The notes below the pieces were generated by a model that saw only the letters and a program-made list of their open reading frames with translations, made no database searches and was not told the DNA's origin. Source: Psychromarinibacter halotolerans (GTDB taxonomy: Bacteria > Pseudomonadota > Alphaproteobacteria > Rhodobacterales > Rhodobacteraceae). Taken from it: DNA of 64,000 bases. Of this stretch, positions 8,197 to 16,973 are shown piece after piece. Position numbers and translations under genes: made by a program. The stretch lies in NCBI RefSeq assembly GCF_029168315.1, contig NZ_JARGYD010000011.1, positions 62,001 to 126,000 of the forward strand, read 5' to 3'. How positions within the stretch are numbered: position 1 is the stretch's first letter; each line of letters opens with the position of its first letter.

Positions 8197-10116
8197 TCAC
8201 GCCGCCGCCTGCCGGGCCTGTGCCCGCGCCGCGTCCCACGTTTCGCACAGCTTCGCATAACGCGCCGCCATAAGCGCCACCGCGTCGGCATCGGACATCG
8301 CACCTGTCATCCACGCCCGCGCCGCGTCCCCGAAGATCGTGCGCCCGACGGCGAACCCCTTCACCAAGGGCTGCCGGGCCGCCAGCGCGAAGCTTTCGGC
8401 AAGCTCTGCCTCTGGCGCGTCCAGCCCCAGAACCACGATCCCGCGTGTGCGCGGGTCGTTGCGCTCGATCGCGGCGACGGCGGCCTCCCACGCGGCGGCG
8501 GTGCGGAACGGTTCCAGCTTCCACCAGTCGGGATACACGCCCGCGTCATAGAACTGCTGGATCAGCACCGCCGTCGTGGTGTCGTCCACCGGGCCCACCT
8601 TCGACGGGATCACTTCCAGCAAGAACTCCAGCCCGTTGCGGCGTGCGGCGGTGAACAGGCGCCGGACCCGATCTTCCTGCAGCGCGCGCGTCGCGGCATC
8701 GTCGTCGGGGTGGCAGAAGACCAAAAGCTTCACCACGTTCTCGCGCGCCCATTCCCGCAAGCGTCCAAGGTCCGGGCCCAGGTCCGGCTCGAACCCGATG
8801 GGGCGCGAGCCGGGAAGCTCGGCAGGCCGCCCGATCCACAGGCCGGACCCACTTGCCCGGTGCAGCGCGGCGCGACCGATGCGGTTGTCGCACAGGATGC
8901 CGAAACCGCCGTTGCCGCCCTGAACCTTTATCGCAGCTTCAAGGCACAGCTCTTTGAACGCGCTGCCTTTTTCGGGCGTATAGCCATCCATCTCCTCAAG
9001 CTGCGCCCGGTGGTCGAAGGCAAAGGTCTTCAGGCTGGACCAGTCGCCTTTGCGATTGGTCGCCCAGTGGACCTGCTCCAGTTCAGCATCGTTGCGCAGG
9101 TCGGGCCGAACGACGCCGCGACGGAAAAAGAATTGCAACTCTTCCCACGATGGATAGGCCGGCGTGCAGCCGTGGCGGCTGACCGCGAAGGCGCCGCAGG
9201 CGTTCGCGTATTTCAGCGCGACCGGCCAGTCCTCGCCGTCCAGCCAACCCTTCAGCAGCCCGGACATGAAGCCATCGCCCGCGCCCAGCACATTGAACAC
9301 TTCGATCGGAAAGCCCGGTCCGGTCTGACCTGCTTCAAGGCTGTCGGGGATCGCACCCTCGAACGCCACCGCGCCCATCGGCCCGCGCTTGCACACCAGC
9401 ACCGCGTCCGACACCGCCCGAACCGCGCGCAGCGCCGTCAGCGTGTCGGTCGACCCGCCCGCGATGTGGAATTCTTCCTCGGTGCCGACGATCAGGTCGA
9501 ACAGATGCAGCGTTTCCTGCAGGCTCGACGTGACCTCGGCGCTTTCGGCGAACCGGCTTTCGCCATCGCCATGTCCCAGCACGCCCCACAGGTTCGGGCG
9601 ATAGTCGATGTCCAGCGCCGTGCGCGCCCCGTGCTTGCGCGCCAGTTCCAGCGCCTTCAGCACCGCCGCCCGCGTGCGCGGATGGCTAAGATGCGTGCCC
9701 GTGGGCACCACCGCCCGCGCCGAGGCGATGAAAGCCTCGTGCACGTCATCCTCGCACAGGCCCATGTCGGCGCAGTTCTCGCGGTAGAATATCAGCGGGA
9801 ACTGTTCCTGATCTCGGATGCCAAGGATCACCAGCGCGGTCAGCCGCTCTGGATCGGTCACCACCCCCTCGGTCACCACGCCCTCGCGGGCCAGCTGTTC
9901 AAGGATGAACCGGCCCATGTGTTCGTCGCCGACCCGGCTCAGCAAAGCCGACTTCAGCCCCAGCCGCGCCGTCCCGCAGGCGATGTTCGTCGGAGACCCG
10001 CCGATGTACTTCGAGAACGAGCCCATGTCCTCCAGCCGCCCGCCGATCTGGTCGCCGTACAGATCCACACCCGCACGGCCGATGGTGATAACGTCAAGCG
10101 TCTTGGTCATGGTCAT
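8197..10116 (-). CDS. iolC: 5-dehydro-2-deoxygluconokinase fused to DUF2090 domain
   Basis: A 639-residue fusion. Residues about 1-330 are a PfkB-family sugar kinase (IolC): YIGGSPTNIACGTARLG at the substrate site and VLGAGDGFMSGLLKG with the catalytic aspartate. Residues about 335-639 are a DUF2090 domain, predicted in other proteobacteria to act as the aldolase that splits 2-deoxy-5-keto-gluconate-6-phosphate (the IolJ step), so the protein may carry out two consecutive reactions. ATG at 10116 is chosen because AGGA lies 5 bases upstream; ATGs at 10110 and 10134 are alternatives. It lies 35 bp after iolG. The kinase call is firm; the aldolase role is inferred from fusion and from the absence of a separate iolJ here. 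Confidence 0.95.
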   Translation of the reverse strand: MTMTKTLDVITIGRAGVDLYGDQIGGRLEDMGSFSKYIGGSPTNIACGTARLGLKSALLSRVGDEHMGRFILEQLAREGVVTEGVVTDPERLTALVILGIRDQEQFPLIFYRENCADMGLCEDDVHEAFIASARAVVPTGTHLSHPRTRAAVLKALELARKHGARTALDIDYRPNLWGVLGHGDGESRFAESAEVTSSLQETLHLFDLIVGTEEEFHIAGGSTDTLTALRAVRAVSDAVLVCKRGPMGAVAFEGAIPDSLEAGQTGPGFPIEVFNVLGAGDGFMSGLLKGWLDGEDWPVALKYANACGAFAVSRHGCTPAYPSWEELQFFFRRGVVRPDLRNDAELEQVHWATNRKGDWSSLKTFAFDHRAQLEEMDGYTPEKGSAFKELCLEAAIKVQGGNGGFGILCDNRIGRAALHRASGSGLWIGRPAELPGSRPIGFEPDLGPDLGRLREWARENVVKLLVFCHPDDDAATRALQEDRVRRLFTAARRNGLEFLLEVIPSKVGPVDDTTTAVLIQQFYDAGVYPDWWKLEPFRTAAAWEAAVAAIERNDPRTRGIVVLGLDAPEAELAESFALAARQPLVKGFAVGRTIFGDAARAWMTGAMSDADAVALMAARYAKLCETWDAARAQARQAAA

Positions 10117-10151
10117 GTTATCCTGTTTTTCCAAAGCCCTGCCCGCCGCGC

Positions 10152-11144
10152 CTAATCCAGCGCGACAACCTTCCCGGTGCGCACGCTGTCCAAGGCGGCC
10201 TCGGCCAGTTCCAGCGCCTTCAGCCCATCCTCGCCCGTGGCGGGCATCGGCCCGTCGGTGGCAACGGCGTCGACGAAGGCCGCGATTTCATTGGCGTAAG
10301 CCGCGGTGTAGCGCGTCATGAAGAAGTTCAGCAGCGGCGGACGAAGATAGCCGTCGGCGGTCGCGATCTCGACGTTGGCTTCGCGGTGGTTTTCGGCAGA
10401 CACCGCACCGCGCGATCCCAGCACCTCGATCCGCTGGTCGTAGCCATATGTGGCGCGGCGGGTGTTGGTGATGGTGCACTGTTTGCCGCTGCCCGTCGTC
10501 AGGATGACGTTGACGCTGTCATAGTCCCCCAGATCGGCAATCGCCGGGTCCGTCAGGACACTGGCGGCGGCCTGCACGGACACCACCGGCTCACCCAGCA
10601 GCCAGCGCGCCATGTCGAAATCGTGGATCGTCATGTCCCGGAAGATGCCGCCGGAAACCTTGATATAGGCGGGCGGCGGGGCGCCGGGGTCGCGCGATGT
10701 GATGGTCACCATCTCGACTTCGCCGATGCGGCCGTCGTCGATCGCCGCCTTCAGCGCCATGAAGTCGGGGTCGAAGCGGCGATTGAAGCCGATCATCAGC
10801 CGGGCGTTCAGCGCCTCGACCGTGGCTAGCGCCTGCTTCACCCGGTCGACGCTCAGGTCGATGGGCTTTTCGCAGAAGATCGCCTTGCCCGCGCGGGCGA
10901 AGGTCTCGATCAGGTCCGCGTGGGTGTCGGTCGGCGTGCAGATGACCACCGCGTCGATATCATCGGACGCCGCGATCTGGTCGATGGTGCGGATCTCGCA
11001 GCCATAACGGTCCTGCACCGCCTTCGCCGCCTCGGCCGAGGACTCGGCGACGGCGACAAGATCCGCCGTGGGGATCGAAGCGATGGCGCGCGCGTGCACC
11101 TGGCCGATACGGCCTGCGCCAAGAATGGCAAACCTGACGTTCAT
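10152..11144 (-). CDS. iolG: Inositol 2-dehydrogenase
   Basis: A 330-residue Gfo/Idh/MocA NAD(P)-dependent oxidoreductase, the usual IolG length. The Rossmann motif is at the N-terminus (AILGAGRIGQVHARAI), the conserved CEKPIDL with the catalytic lysine is near residue 93, and MTIHDFDMARWLLGE holds the active-site Asp/His pair. It oxidises myo-inositol to scyllo-inosose, the first step of the pathway. The start at 11144 follows GGGAGGAAAC; the open frame continues 38 codons upstream without a ribosome site. It is the first gene of the operon, and its upstream region (11145-11321) carries palindromes matching the one before the adjacent regulator. Scyllo-inositol activity cannot be excluded. 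Confidence 0.94.
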   Translation of the reverse strand: MNVRFAILGAGRIGQVHARAIASIPTADLVAVAESSAEAAKAVQDRYGCEIRTIDQIAASDDIDAVVICTPTDTHADLIETFARAGKAIFCEKPIDLSVDRVKQALATVEALNARLMIGFNRRFDPDFMALKAAIDDGRIGEVEMVTITSRDPGAPPPAYIKVSGGIFRDMTIHDFDMARWLLGEPVVSVQAAASVLTDPAIADLGDYDSVNVILTTGSGKQCTITNTRRATYGYDQRIEVLGSRGAVSAENHREANVEIATADGYLRPPLLNFFMTRYTAAYANEIAAFVDAVATDGPMPATGEDGLKALELAEAALDSVRTGKVVALD

Positions 11145-11273
11145 GTTTCCTCCCGGAACCGAGGGCCGTCGCGGACAATCCGACGCGGCCCGACTCGCCG
11201 CCTTGTGCGGCGCGGTACGGGCGAAACCTGCGCAACGGGGGCGCGTTCCGTCAATCATCGGCCGGGGATTTCA

Positions 11274-11287
11274 CGTCATTGATGACG
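11274..11287. promoter_or_regulatory. Inverted half-sites upstream of iolG
   Basis: CGTCATTGATGACG is a palindrome made of the same two half-sites (CGTCAT and ATGACG) as the operator at 11305-11322, but with inverted order and a 2-bp spacer. Its centre is about 33 bp, roughly three helical turns, from that operator, on the iolG side. It may be an auxiliary binding site. Confidence 0.5.
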
Positions 11288-11304
11288 CATTCCAGCGCGC
11301 CTTA

Positions 11305-11322
11305 ATGACGTATTCACGTCAT
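11305..11322. promoter_or_regulatory. Operator of the iol operon (ATGACG-N6-CGTCAT)
   Basis: ATGACGTATTCACGTCAT is an 18-bp palindrome (7-bp perfect arms ATGACGT/ACGTCAT). It lies about 160 bp upstream of the iolG start and touches the stop codon of the LacI-type gene. The same ATGACG-N6-CGTCAT pattern occurs at 12367-12384 before that LacI gene, so it is the probable binding site of the inositol regulator. Confidence 0.75.
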
Positions 11323-12353
11323 CACAGCATCTCCGGCAAAATGATCCGGGGCTCAAGGAACAGCTGGCCCGCCCCCTCGCCCGATCCACCGTCGAAACTG
11401 TCGACCACGGCCCCCACCAACGCGCGTGACAAGTCGGCAAGCGGGGTCGAGATAACCATCTGGACATAGCCATCTGCCAATGCCGCGCGGCTGTCGAGGG
11501 TCAGTTCGTTCACCACAAGGCTGACCTTGCCCGGGGGCCGCATTTCGCGTAGCGCGGCGATGGCCCCTTCCATCCCGCCGCCCGCGACGTAGATGCCCGA
11601 CAGATCCTCGTGACGGCGCAATAGCTCCAGCGTGGCCTCGTACGTGACCTTGCGGGTCTCTAGGTTCACCAAGGTATCAAGGACCGAGAACTGCGGCGCC
11701 TCGCCCCGTACATAGGATCGGAATCCTACCTCGCGCAGATCGTGGCCGTGCCAACGGTTTCCGCCGACGAACACCGCCAGCTTCCCCGGTCCAGCCGCGA
11801 CGCGGGTCAGCATCCATGCGGCATTCCGCCCTACTTTCATGTTGTTAAGCCCAAGGTAGGCCGTCCGCACACCCTGTGCCATGTCATTCAGCAGCGCAAA
11901 GACCGGCACGCCCCGATCCTTCAGGTCCTGCACCGCGGCGGTCAGCTTCTGGTGGTTGATCGCCACGCAGGCCAGCGCGTCCACCTCTTTCCCCAGCGAC
12001 TGGATCGCGGCGGCGAAATCGTCCGGCGATTGGGACGCGACATAGCTGATGCGCACCGCTCCGCGAATGTCGGGCCGGGCTGTCATCGCCTGTTCCAGTT
12101 CCTGCGCGAAGTTGCGGTAGAACGCCTGACCGCCCTTCACCAGCACCACGCCCAGCGTGACATGCGGCAGCGAGACGTTCAGACGATGCGCGATCAGCCC
12201 CCGGCCATGATAGCCCACGCGATGCGCCGCTTCGGCGATCTTGCGCAGCGTCTCTTCGCGGACCCGCATCCGCCCGTTCAGGGCGCGGTCCACGGTGGTG
12301 ACGCTGACCCCGGCCGCTTTGGCGACATCTGCGACGGTGGCGCGCTTGGCCAT
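11322..12353 (-). CDS. LacI-family regulator of inositol catabolism (probable)
   Basis: A 343-residue LacI/GalR regulator: HTH at about residues 4-28 (VADVAKAAGVSVTTVDRALNGR) and an effector domain of the periplasmic ribose-binding type (LGVVLVKGGQAFYRNFAQEL, LNDMAQGVRTAYLGLNN). It is directly upstream of iolG on the same strand and shares with the iol promoter a palindrome present in its own upstream region, so it most likely represses the iol operon and itself and is induced by inositol or a pathway intermediate. It plays the role of IolR but is LacI-type, unlike the DeoR-type IolR of Bacillus or the RpiR-type one of other alphaproteobacteria. It is less similar to the two flanking LacI proteins than they are to each other. 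Confidence 0.93.
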   Translation of the reverse strand: MAKRATVADVAKAAGVSVTTVDRALNGRMRVREETLRKIAEAAHRVGYHGRGLIAHRLNVSLPHVTLGVVLVKGGQAFYRNFAQELEQAMTARPDIRGAVRISYVASQSPDDFAAAIQSLGKEVDALACVAINHQKLTAAVQDLKDRGVPVFALLNDMAQGVRTAYLGLNNMKVGRNAAWMLTRVAAGPGKLAVFVGGNRWHGHDLREVGFRSYVRGEAPQFSVLDTLVNLETRKVTYEATLELLRRHEDLSGIYVAGGGMEGAIAALREMRPPGKVSLVVNELTLDSRAALADGYVQMVISTPLADLSRALVGAVVDSFDGGSGEGAGQLFLEPRIILPEML

Positions 12354-12365
12354 GACTTCCCCATG

Positions 12366-12385
12366 AATGACGTCAAAGCGTCATT
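12366..12385. promoter_or_regulatory. Autoregulatory operator (ATGACG-N6-CGTCAT)
   Basis: AATGACGTCAAAGCGTCATT has 7-bp perfect arms around a 6-bp spacer and begins 13 bp upstream of the ATG of the inositol LacI-type regulator. Arms and spacing match the palindrome in front of iolG, giving a two-site regulon visible in this window. Confidence 0.75.
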
Positions 12386-12418
12386 AGTGACGGACATCCC
12401 GCCCCTGCGCAAGCCGCG

Positions 12419-13435
12419 TCAGAAGGGCTGGTTCTTCCGCACGCTGCCGCGCCACGCCAACTGCACCGGGATCGAGGTTTGCAGCGGATCGCCAGACATC
12501 GCATCTCCGGTCAGCCAATCGACGCAGGCATCCGCGATCTCGCCCACCGGCTGCGAAAAGGTCGTCAGGTCATAGCTTTCCCAAGACGCCTGCGGCACAT
12601 CGTCGAAGCCGATCACGGACAGATCCTCGGGGATGCGGACACCGAAGCGGTGGCGCGCGGCGTCCATCACGCCAAGCGCCAGAAGGTCGGTGGTGCAGAA
12701 CACCCCGTCCGGTCGATCCGTCTGCGACATAAGGCGGGTGCCGATGGACAGCCCGGTCTCATAGCTGGTGGGGCCGGTCGCCTCTTCGACGATCTCCACC
12801 CCGGCGGCAGCAGCGGCATCGCGGAACCCATCACGGCGGGCGGATAGGCTGGGCGTGCCGGCCTGCGACGTCGCCAGCGCAAGACGCCTGCACCCGGCGG
12901 CGGCCAGCGTCGCGAAGGCGGTGCGCCCCGCCGCGCGGTCATCAAGGCGGATCAGGTACGACCCTTCTCGGTATTCGTCGCGGTTGATCAGAACCAACCG
13001 CATTCCGTTCTTCAGACAGGTCTCGGTCAATTCGGTCTTCGGCATCCCGGACAGCACCACCGCCGCATCGGTGCGATAGCTGATCGCCTGCCGCAGCGCC
13101 CGTTCGACACTGTCATCGGAGCGGTCCGAGTTGATCAGCATCGCCACCTTGCCGGCTTCCTGCAGCCGCTCGGACAGCGCCGCCAACAGCGCAGACCTGT
13201 AGGGCGTTGCCAATTCCGCCGCGATCAGCGCGACGATCCCGGTCTCGGACCGGATCAACCCGCGCGCCAGATGGTTGACCTGATACCCCAGCGTGTCGGC
13301 GGCCTTCATGACCTTTTTGCGGGTCTCGGCAGAGATGCTGGCGCCCGGCGTGAACGCGCGCGACACGGCCGCCCGGCTGACACCGGCCGCCTTCGCGACA
13401 TCCTTGGCGCTGACGCCTCCACGTCCCAAGACCAT
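12419..13435 (-). CDS. LacI-family transcriptional regulator (LacI-3)
   Basis: A 338-residue LacI/GalR regulator with HTH at about residues 9-33 (AKDVAKAAGVSRAAVSRAFTPGAS) and a full effector domain ending in VIGFDDVPQASWESYDLTTF. ATG at 13435 follows GAGGGA; the frame continues 27 codons upstream without a ribosome site. It is divergent from the ABC importer starting at 13605, so it probably controls that importer. It is a close paralogue of LacI-1 at 624-1643: many blocks align without gaps (ALRQ..YR..A.VVLSG, C..NG.R.VL.NR, GPTSY.TGL), suggesting related ligands. Confidence 0.93.
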   Translation of the reverse strand: MVLGRGGVSAKDVAKAAGVSRAAVSRAFTPGASISAETRKKVMKAADTLGYQVNHLARGLIRSETGIVALIAAELATPYRSALLAALSERLQEAGKVAMLINSDRSDDSVERALRQAISYRTDAAVVLSGMPKTELTETCLKNGMRLVLINRDEYREGSYLIRLDDRAAGRTAFATLAAAGCRRLALATSQAGTPSLSARRDGFRDAAAAAGVEIVEEATGPTSYETGLSIGTRLMSQTDRPDGVFCTTDLLALGVMDAARHRFGVRIPEDLSVIGFDDVPQASWESYDLTTFSQPVGEIADACVDWLTGDAMSGDPLQTSIPVQLAWRGSVRKNQPF

Positions 13436-13505
13436 CAATTCCCTCGCCCTTGTTGAGCACCTGCGCACATGGCACGCCCCGTACAGATTACGCACATTCC
13501 AACAG

Positions 13506-13526
13506 ATTTGTAACAAATGTTTGACA
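13506..13526 (+). promoter_or_regulatory. Palindrome and -35-like box before the ABC importer
   Basis: ATTTGTAACAAAT (13506-13518) is a perfect 13-bp palindrome, followed 2 bp later by a consensus TTGACA (13521-13526). A convincing -10 box is not evident; AAGTAT at 13546-13551 is the best match, at 19 bp. The layout suggests the promoter of the binding-protein gene at 13605 with an operator for the divergent LacI-3 just upstream of the -35 element. Confidence 0.5.
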
Positions 13527-13604
13527 ACCTGCGAATCCGGATGAAAAGTATTGCACAGCTGTTCACGGGCTCAAGTCCGGCATTCGACAGCAAGGGAGGA
13601 AATT

Positions 13605-14618
13605 ATGAAACCATTGAAACTGACCCTCGCCGGGGCAGCCGCGCTGCTGACCGCAGGCGCCGCCCACGCGCAGGAACTGAACCTTATCTGTTCCGCCGAC
13701 GTGGTGATCTGCGAACTGCTGGTCGAGCAGTTCGAAGCCGGCCACGACATTGACGTGAACATGGTGCGCCTGTCCTCGGGCGAGGCCTATGCCAAGATCC
13801 GGGCCGAGGGCCGCAATCCTCAGACCGATCTGTGGTGGGGCGGCACCGGCGACCCGCATCTTCAGGCGGCGTCTGACGGGCTGACGATGGAATACCAGTC
13901 GCCGATGCTGGAAGAACTGCACGAGTGGGCCACGCGGCAGGCGGAACTGTCGGGCTACCGGACGGTCGGCGTCTATTCCGGCGCGCTTGGCTGGGGCTAC
14001 AACACCGAGATCTTCGAATCCAAGGGCATCACCCCGCCGACGTGCTGGGCCGACCTGCTGGATCCCTCGCTGGCCGGCGAGATCCAGATCGCCGACCCGA
14101 ACTCGTCGGGCACCGCCTACACCACGCTCGCCACGCTGGTGCAGCTGATGGGCGAAGACGAAGCCTTCGCCTTCCTCGCGGACATGGACGCGAACGTGTC
14201 GCAGTACACCAAGTCGGGCTCTGCCCCGGTGAAAGCCGCCGCGCGCGGTGAAACCGGCCTTGGCATCGTCTTCATGCACGACGCCGTGGCGCAGGCCGAG
14301 GAAGGCTTCCCGGTCGAGGTAGTCGCCCCCTGCGAGGGCACCGGCTATGAGATCGGGTCGATGTCGCTGATCGAAGGCGCACAGAACGAGACCGAGGCGA
14401 AGACGTTCTACGACTGGGTTCTGGGCGCGGACGTGCAAAGCATGATGCCCGAGGCCGGATCGTTCCAGATCCCGTCGAACGCGTCGGCCACCCCGCCCGA
14501 GGCGGCGCCGAACCTCGATGACATCAAGCTGATCGACTACGACTTCGCGCAGTACGGCGACAGCGAACGCCGTGCCGGCCTGCTGGCCCGCTGGGACGAA
14601 GAGATCGGCGGCAAGTAA
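13605..14618 (+). CDS. ABC importer binding protein, FbpA/AfuA-like (family 1)
   Basis: A 337-residue periplasmic binding protein with a signal peptide (cleavage probably after AHA, residue 22). It belongs to the class usually named iron(III)-binding protein: WWGGTGDPHLQAASDGL, GWGYNTEIFE, DPNSSGTAYT, GSAPVKAAARGE. The adjacent tyrosine pair that binds iron in FbpA is not seen, and the gene is under a LacI-type regulator, so a sugar phosphate or other organic anion, as in AfuA, is more likely than iron; this is inference. Start at 13605 follows GGGAGGA. It is the first gene of a three-gene operon and is followed by a hairpin that would give it higher expression than the permease. Confidence 0.9.
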   Translation: MKPLKLTLAGAAALLTAGAAHAQELNLICSADVVICELLVEQFEAGHDIDVNMVRLSSGEAYAKIRAEGRNPQTDLWWGGTGDPHLQAASDGLTMEYQSPMLEELHEWATRQAELSGYRTVGVYSGALGWGYNTEIFESKGITPPTCWADLLDPSLAGEIQIADPNSSGTAYTTLATLVQLMGEDEAFAFLADMDANVSQYTKSGSAPVKAAARGETGLGIVFMHDAVAQAEEGFPVEVVAPCEGTGYEIGSMSLIEGAQNETEAKTFYDWVLGADVQSMMPEAGSFQIPSNASATPPEAAPNLDDIKLIDYDFAQYGDSERRAGLLARWDEEIGGK

Positions 14619-14626
14619 CGTCGACG

Positions 14627-14664
14627 GGCCGGGGCGCACCCAAAGCGCGCCCCGGCCTTTTCTT
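14627..14664 (+). terminator. Attenuator/terminator after the binding-protein gene
   Basis: GGCCGGGGCGC (14627-14637) pairs perfectly with GCGCCCCGGCC (14647-14657), followed by TTTTCTT: a good intrinsic terminator 8 bases after the stop codon. Because the permease and ATPase genes continue on the same strand with no obvious new promoter, it probably acts as a partial terminator that keeps the binding protein in excess. Confidence 0.75.
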
Positions 14665-14762
14665 GTGTCGGCACCGCCTTTCGCCGCGCCATTGGCCGAG
14701 AACGCACGTCCGACACCACGCCGCCCGATGACATCCGCCTGCCCCCCAACGGACCCCTTCCG

Positions 14763-16973
14763 ATGATACGCGACAATCACCGTCTCGATTACCTGCTTGG
14801 CCTTGCGCTGGCCTGCCTGCTGCTGGTGCCTTGGTACCGGGTCCGTTCCGGCTTTTTCGGCTTCGAGTGGGTCGCGGACATTTTCGGCAACGACGACCTG
14901 TGGCCCGGCCTTGCGGTGCCCTTCGCGGGCCGCTGGCAGGTGCTTCCGGTGCTTGCGCTTGTCGCGCTTGCGGTGCTGTTGCGGCTGCGGGCGCGGCCCG
15001 GCGACCGACGTGGGCGCGGGCTGATCCTGATCGGGGTCGCCGGGCTGGCGTGGATGCTGGCCGAGGGCCTGTCGATCGGGATGCGGGGATGGAACTGGGG
15101 CCTGCTGGAAGCCACGTTCGGCGACATCAACGGCCAACCCGCCTTCGGCGCGGGGGCGGTCGGGCTGGCCACGGTCTTTACCCTGCTGATCGCCTTCGGC
15201 TTCACCGAACGCGGCGCGCTGAAGGGCGACGCCTTCGTCGCGGGCATGATCGCGATGCTTCTGTTGCTGGTCGCGACCTTCGTGTTCTACCCGATCGTGT
15301 CGATGTTCACCGGCGCGTTTCAGGACTATGACGGGTCCTTCACCGCCGCCGGCGTGCTGAAGAACCTCCCCGACCCCAAGATCTGGTCGCTGTCCTGCCT
15401 GACCGGATCGGGCAGTTGCGGCGTTGCGTGGCGCACGTTCTTCCTTGCCTGCTGCACGGCGACCGGCACCACGCTTCTGGGTCTCGCCTTCGCGCTGGTC
15501 GCCACCCGCACCGGATTTCCCGCCAAGAAGGGCCTGCGCCTGCTGACGGTGCTGCCGATCATCACACCGCCATTCGTGGTCGGCCTTGCGCTGACGATGA
15601 TGCTGGGCCGCGCCGGCTTCGTCACCCAGTGGATCGAAGCAATCACCGGGCTGGAACTGGGCCGCTGGCTGTACGGCCTGACCGGCATCTGGATCGCGCA
15701 GATGCTGTCCTTCACCCCGATCTCGTTCCTTGTCCTGATCGGCGTCGTCGGCGGCGTCTCCCCCTCGATGGAGGAAGCCAGCCAGACCCTGCGCGCCGAC
15801 CGCTGGCGCACCTTCCGCAAGGTGTCGCTGCCGCTGATGGCGCCGGGGCTGGCGAACTCGTTCCTGATCGGCTTCATCGAGTCGATGGCAGACTTCGGCA
15901 ACCCGCTGGTCCTTGGCGGCTCGGGCGGCGTGCTGTCGACCGAGATTTTCTTTTCCGTCGTCGGCGCCCAGCACGATCCGTCCCGCGCGGCGGTGCTGGC
16001 GACGGTGTTGCTGTGCTTCACCCTGTCGGCCTTCTTGGCCCAGCGGCTGTGGCTGTCGGGCCGGAACTTCGCCACCGTGTCCGGCAAGGGCGACGGCGGC
16101 CGCCATGCGCTGCTGCCGCGCCGGGTGGCATGGCCCGTCACCTCGATCGTGGTGTTCTGGAGCCTGTTCACCATCGCGGTCTACGGGATGATCCTGTTCG
16201 GCGGCTTCGTGAAGCTTTGGGGGCTGGATCACTCGCTGACCTTCGACCACTACGTCCGCGCCTTCGGCATCTCGTGGGATGGCGGCATCGTCTGGGCCGG
16301 CGTTGCGTGGGACAGCTTCTGGACCACCATGAAGATCGCCCTGATCGCCGCGCCGCTGACCGCCGCCGTGGGTCTGTTGACCGCATGGCTGATCGTGCGG
16401 CAGACCTTCCCCGGCAAGGCGGCGTTCGAATTCGCGCTGATGATGTCCTTCGCCATCCCCGGCACGGTCATCGGCATCAGCTACATCATGGCGTTCAACC
16501 TGCCGCCGCTGCAGATGACCGGCACCGCGCTGATCCTGATCTTCTGCTTCGTATTCCGCAACATGCCCGTGGGCGTGCGCGGCGGGGTGGCGGCGATGGC
16601 GCAGATCGACGGCTCGCTGGACGAGGCGTCGCTGACGCTGGGCGCCAACTCGGCCCGCACCATGCGCCGCGTTGTCCTGCCGCTGCTGCGCCCCGCGATC
16701 CTTGCGGCGCTGGTCTACAGCTTCGTGCGGGCGATCACGTCGATCTCGGCGGTGATCTTCCTTGTCAGCGCCAAGTACAACATGGCCACGGCCTATATCG
16801 TCGGCCTTGTCGAGAACGGCGAATACGGCGTTGCGATCGCCTATTCCTCGGCGCTGATCGTGGTGATGATCACCGTGATCGGCACCTTCCAGCTGCTGGT
16901 GGGCGACCGCCGCCTGCAGCGCCCCGCAACCCCTGACACACCCGCTGCCAAACCGCAGGAGGTCCCCGCTTGA
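14763..16973 (+). CDS. ABC importer permease, duplicated (FbpB/AfuB-like)
   Basis: A 736-residue inner-membrane protein containing two permease halves fused in one chain, typical of the iron(III)/sugar-phosphate class. Each half has an EAA loop for contact with the ATPase: EEASQTLRADRWRTFRKVSL near residue 336 and DEASLTLGANSARTMRRVVL near residue 618. About 150-180 extra N-terminal residues with several additional hydrophobic segments precede the first half. It has no strong Shine-Dalgarno sequence close to the ATG. Its stop overlaps the TTG start of the ATPase gene (TTGA), indicating translational coupling. Confidence 0.93.
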   Translation: MIRDNHRLDYLLGLALACLLLVPWYRVRSGFFGFEWVADIFGNDDLWPGLAVPFAGRWQVLPVLALVALAVLLRLRARPGDRRGRGLILIGVAGLAWMLAEGLSIGMRGWNWGLLEATFGDINGQPAFGAGAVGLATVFTLLIAFGFTERGALKGDAFVAGMIAMLLLLVATFVFYPIVSMFTGAFQDYDGSFTAAGVLKNLPDPKIWSLSCLTGSGSCGVAWRTFFLACCTATGTTLLGLAFALVATRTGFPAKKGLRLLTVLPIITPPFVVGLALTMMLGRAGFVTQWIEAITGLELGRWLYGLTGIWIAQMLSFTPISFLVLIGVVGGVSPSMEEASQTLRADRWRTFRKVSLPLMAPGLANSFLIGFIESMADFGNPLVLGGSGGVLSTEIFFSVVGAQHDPSRAAVLATVLLCFTLSAFLAQRLWLSGRNFATVSGKGDGGRHALLPRRVAWPVTSIVVFWSLFTIAVYGMILFGGFVKLWGLDHSLTFDHYVRAFGISWDGGIVWAGVAWDSFWTTMKIALIAAPLTAAVGLLTAWLIVRQTFPGKAAFEFALMMSFAIPGTVIGISYIMAFNLPPLQMTGTALILIFCFVFRNMPVGVRGGVAAMAQIDGSLDEASLTLGANSARTMRRVVLPLLRPAILAALVYSFVRAITSISAVIFLVSAKYNMATAYIVGLVENGEYGVAIAYSSALIVVMITVIGTFQLLVGDRRLQRPATPDTPAAKPQEVPA

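Noticed and set aside
6108..10155. Two overlapping long plus-strand frames opposite iolD and iolC (about 720 and 740 codons)
   Set aside because: Composition is Arg/His/Gln-rich without domains, and the minus strand holds unmistakable iolD and iolC with start sites and motifs.
13563..16250. A very long open frame (about 895 codons) on the minus strand opposite the ABC importer genes
   Set aside because: It is the mirror of the third-codon GC bias of the real genes; its product is low-complexity (rich in Q, G, R, H), has no family features, and the plus strand encodes clear importer subunits with ribosome sites.
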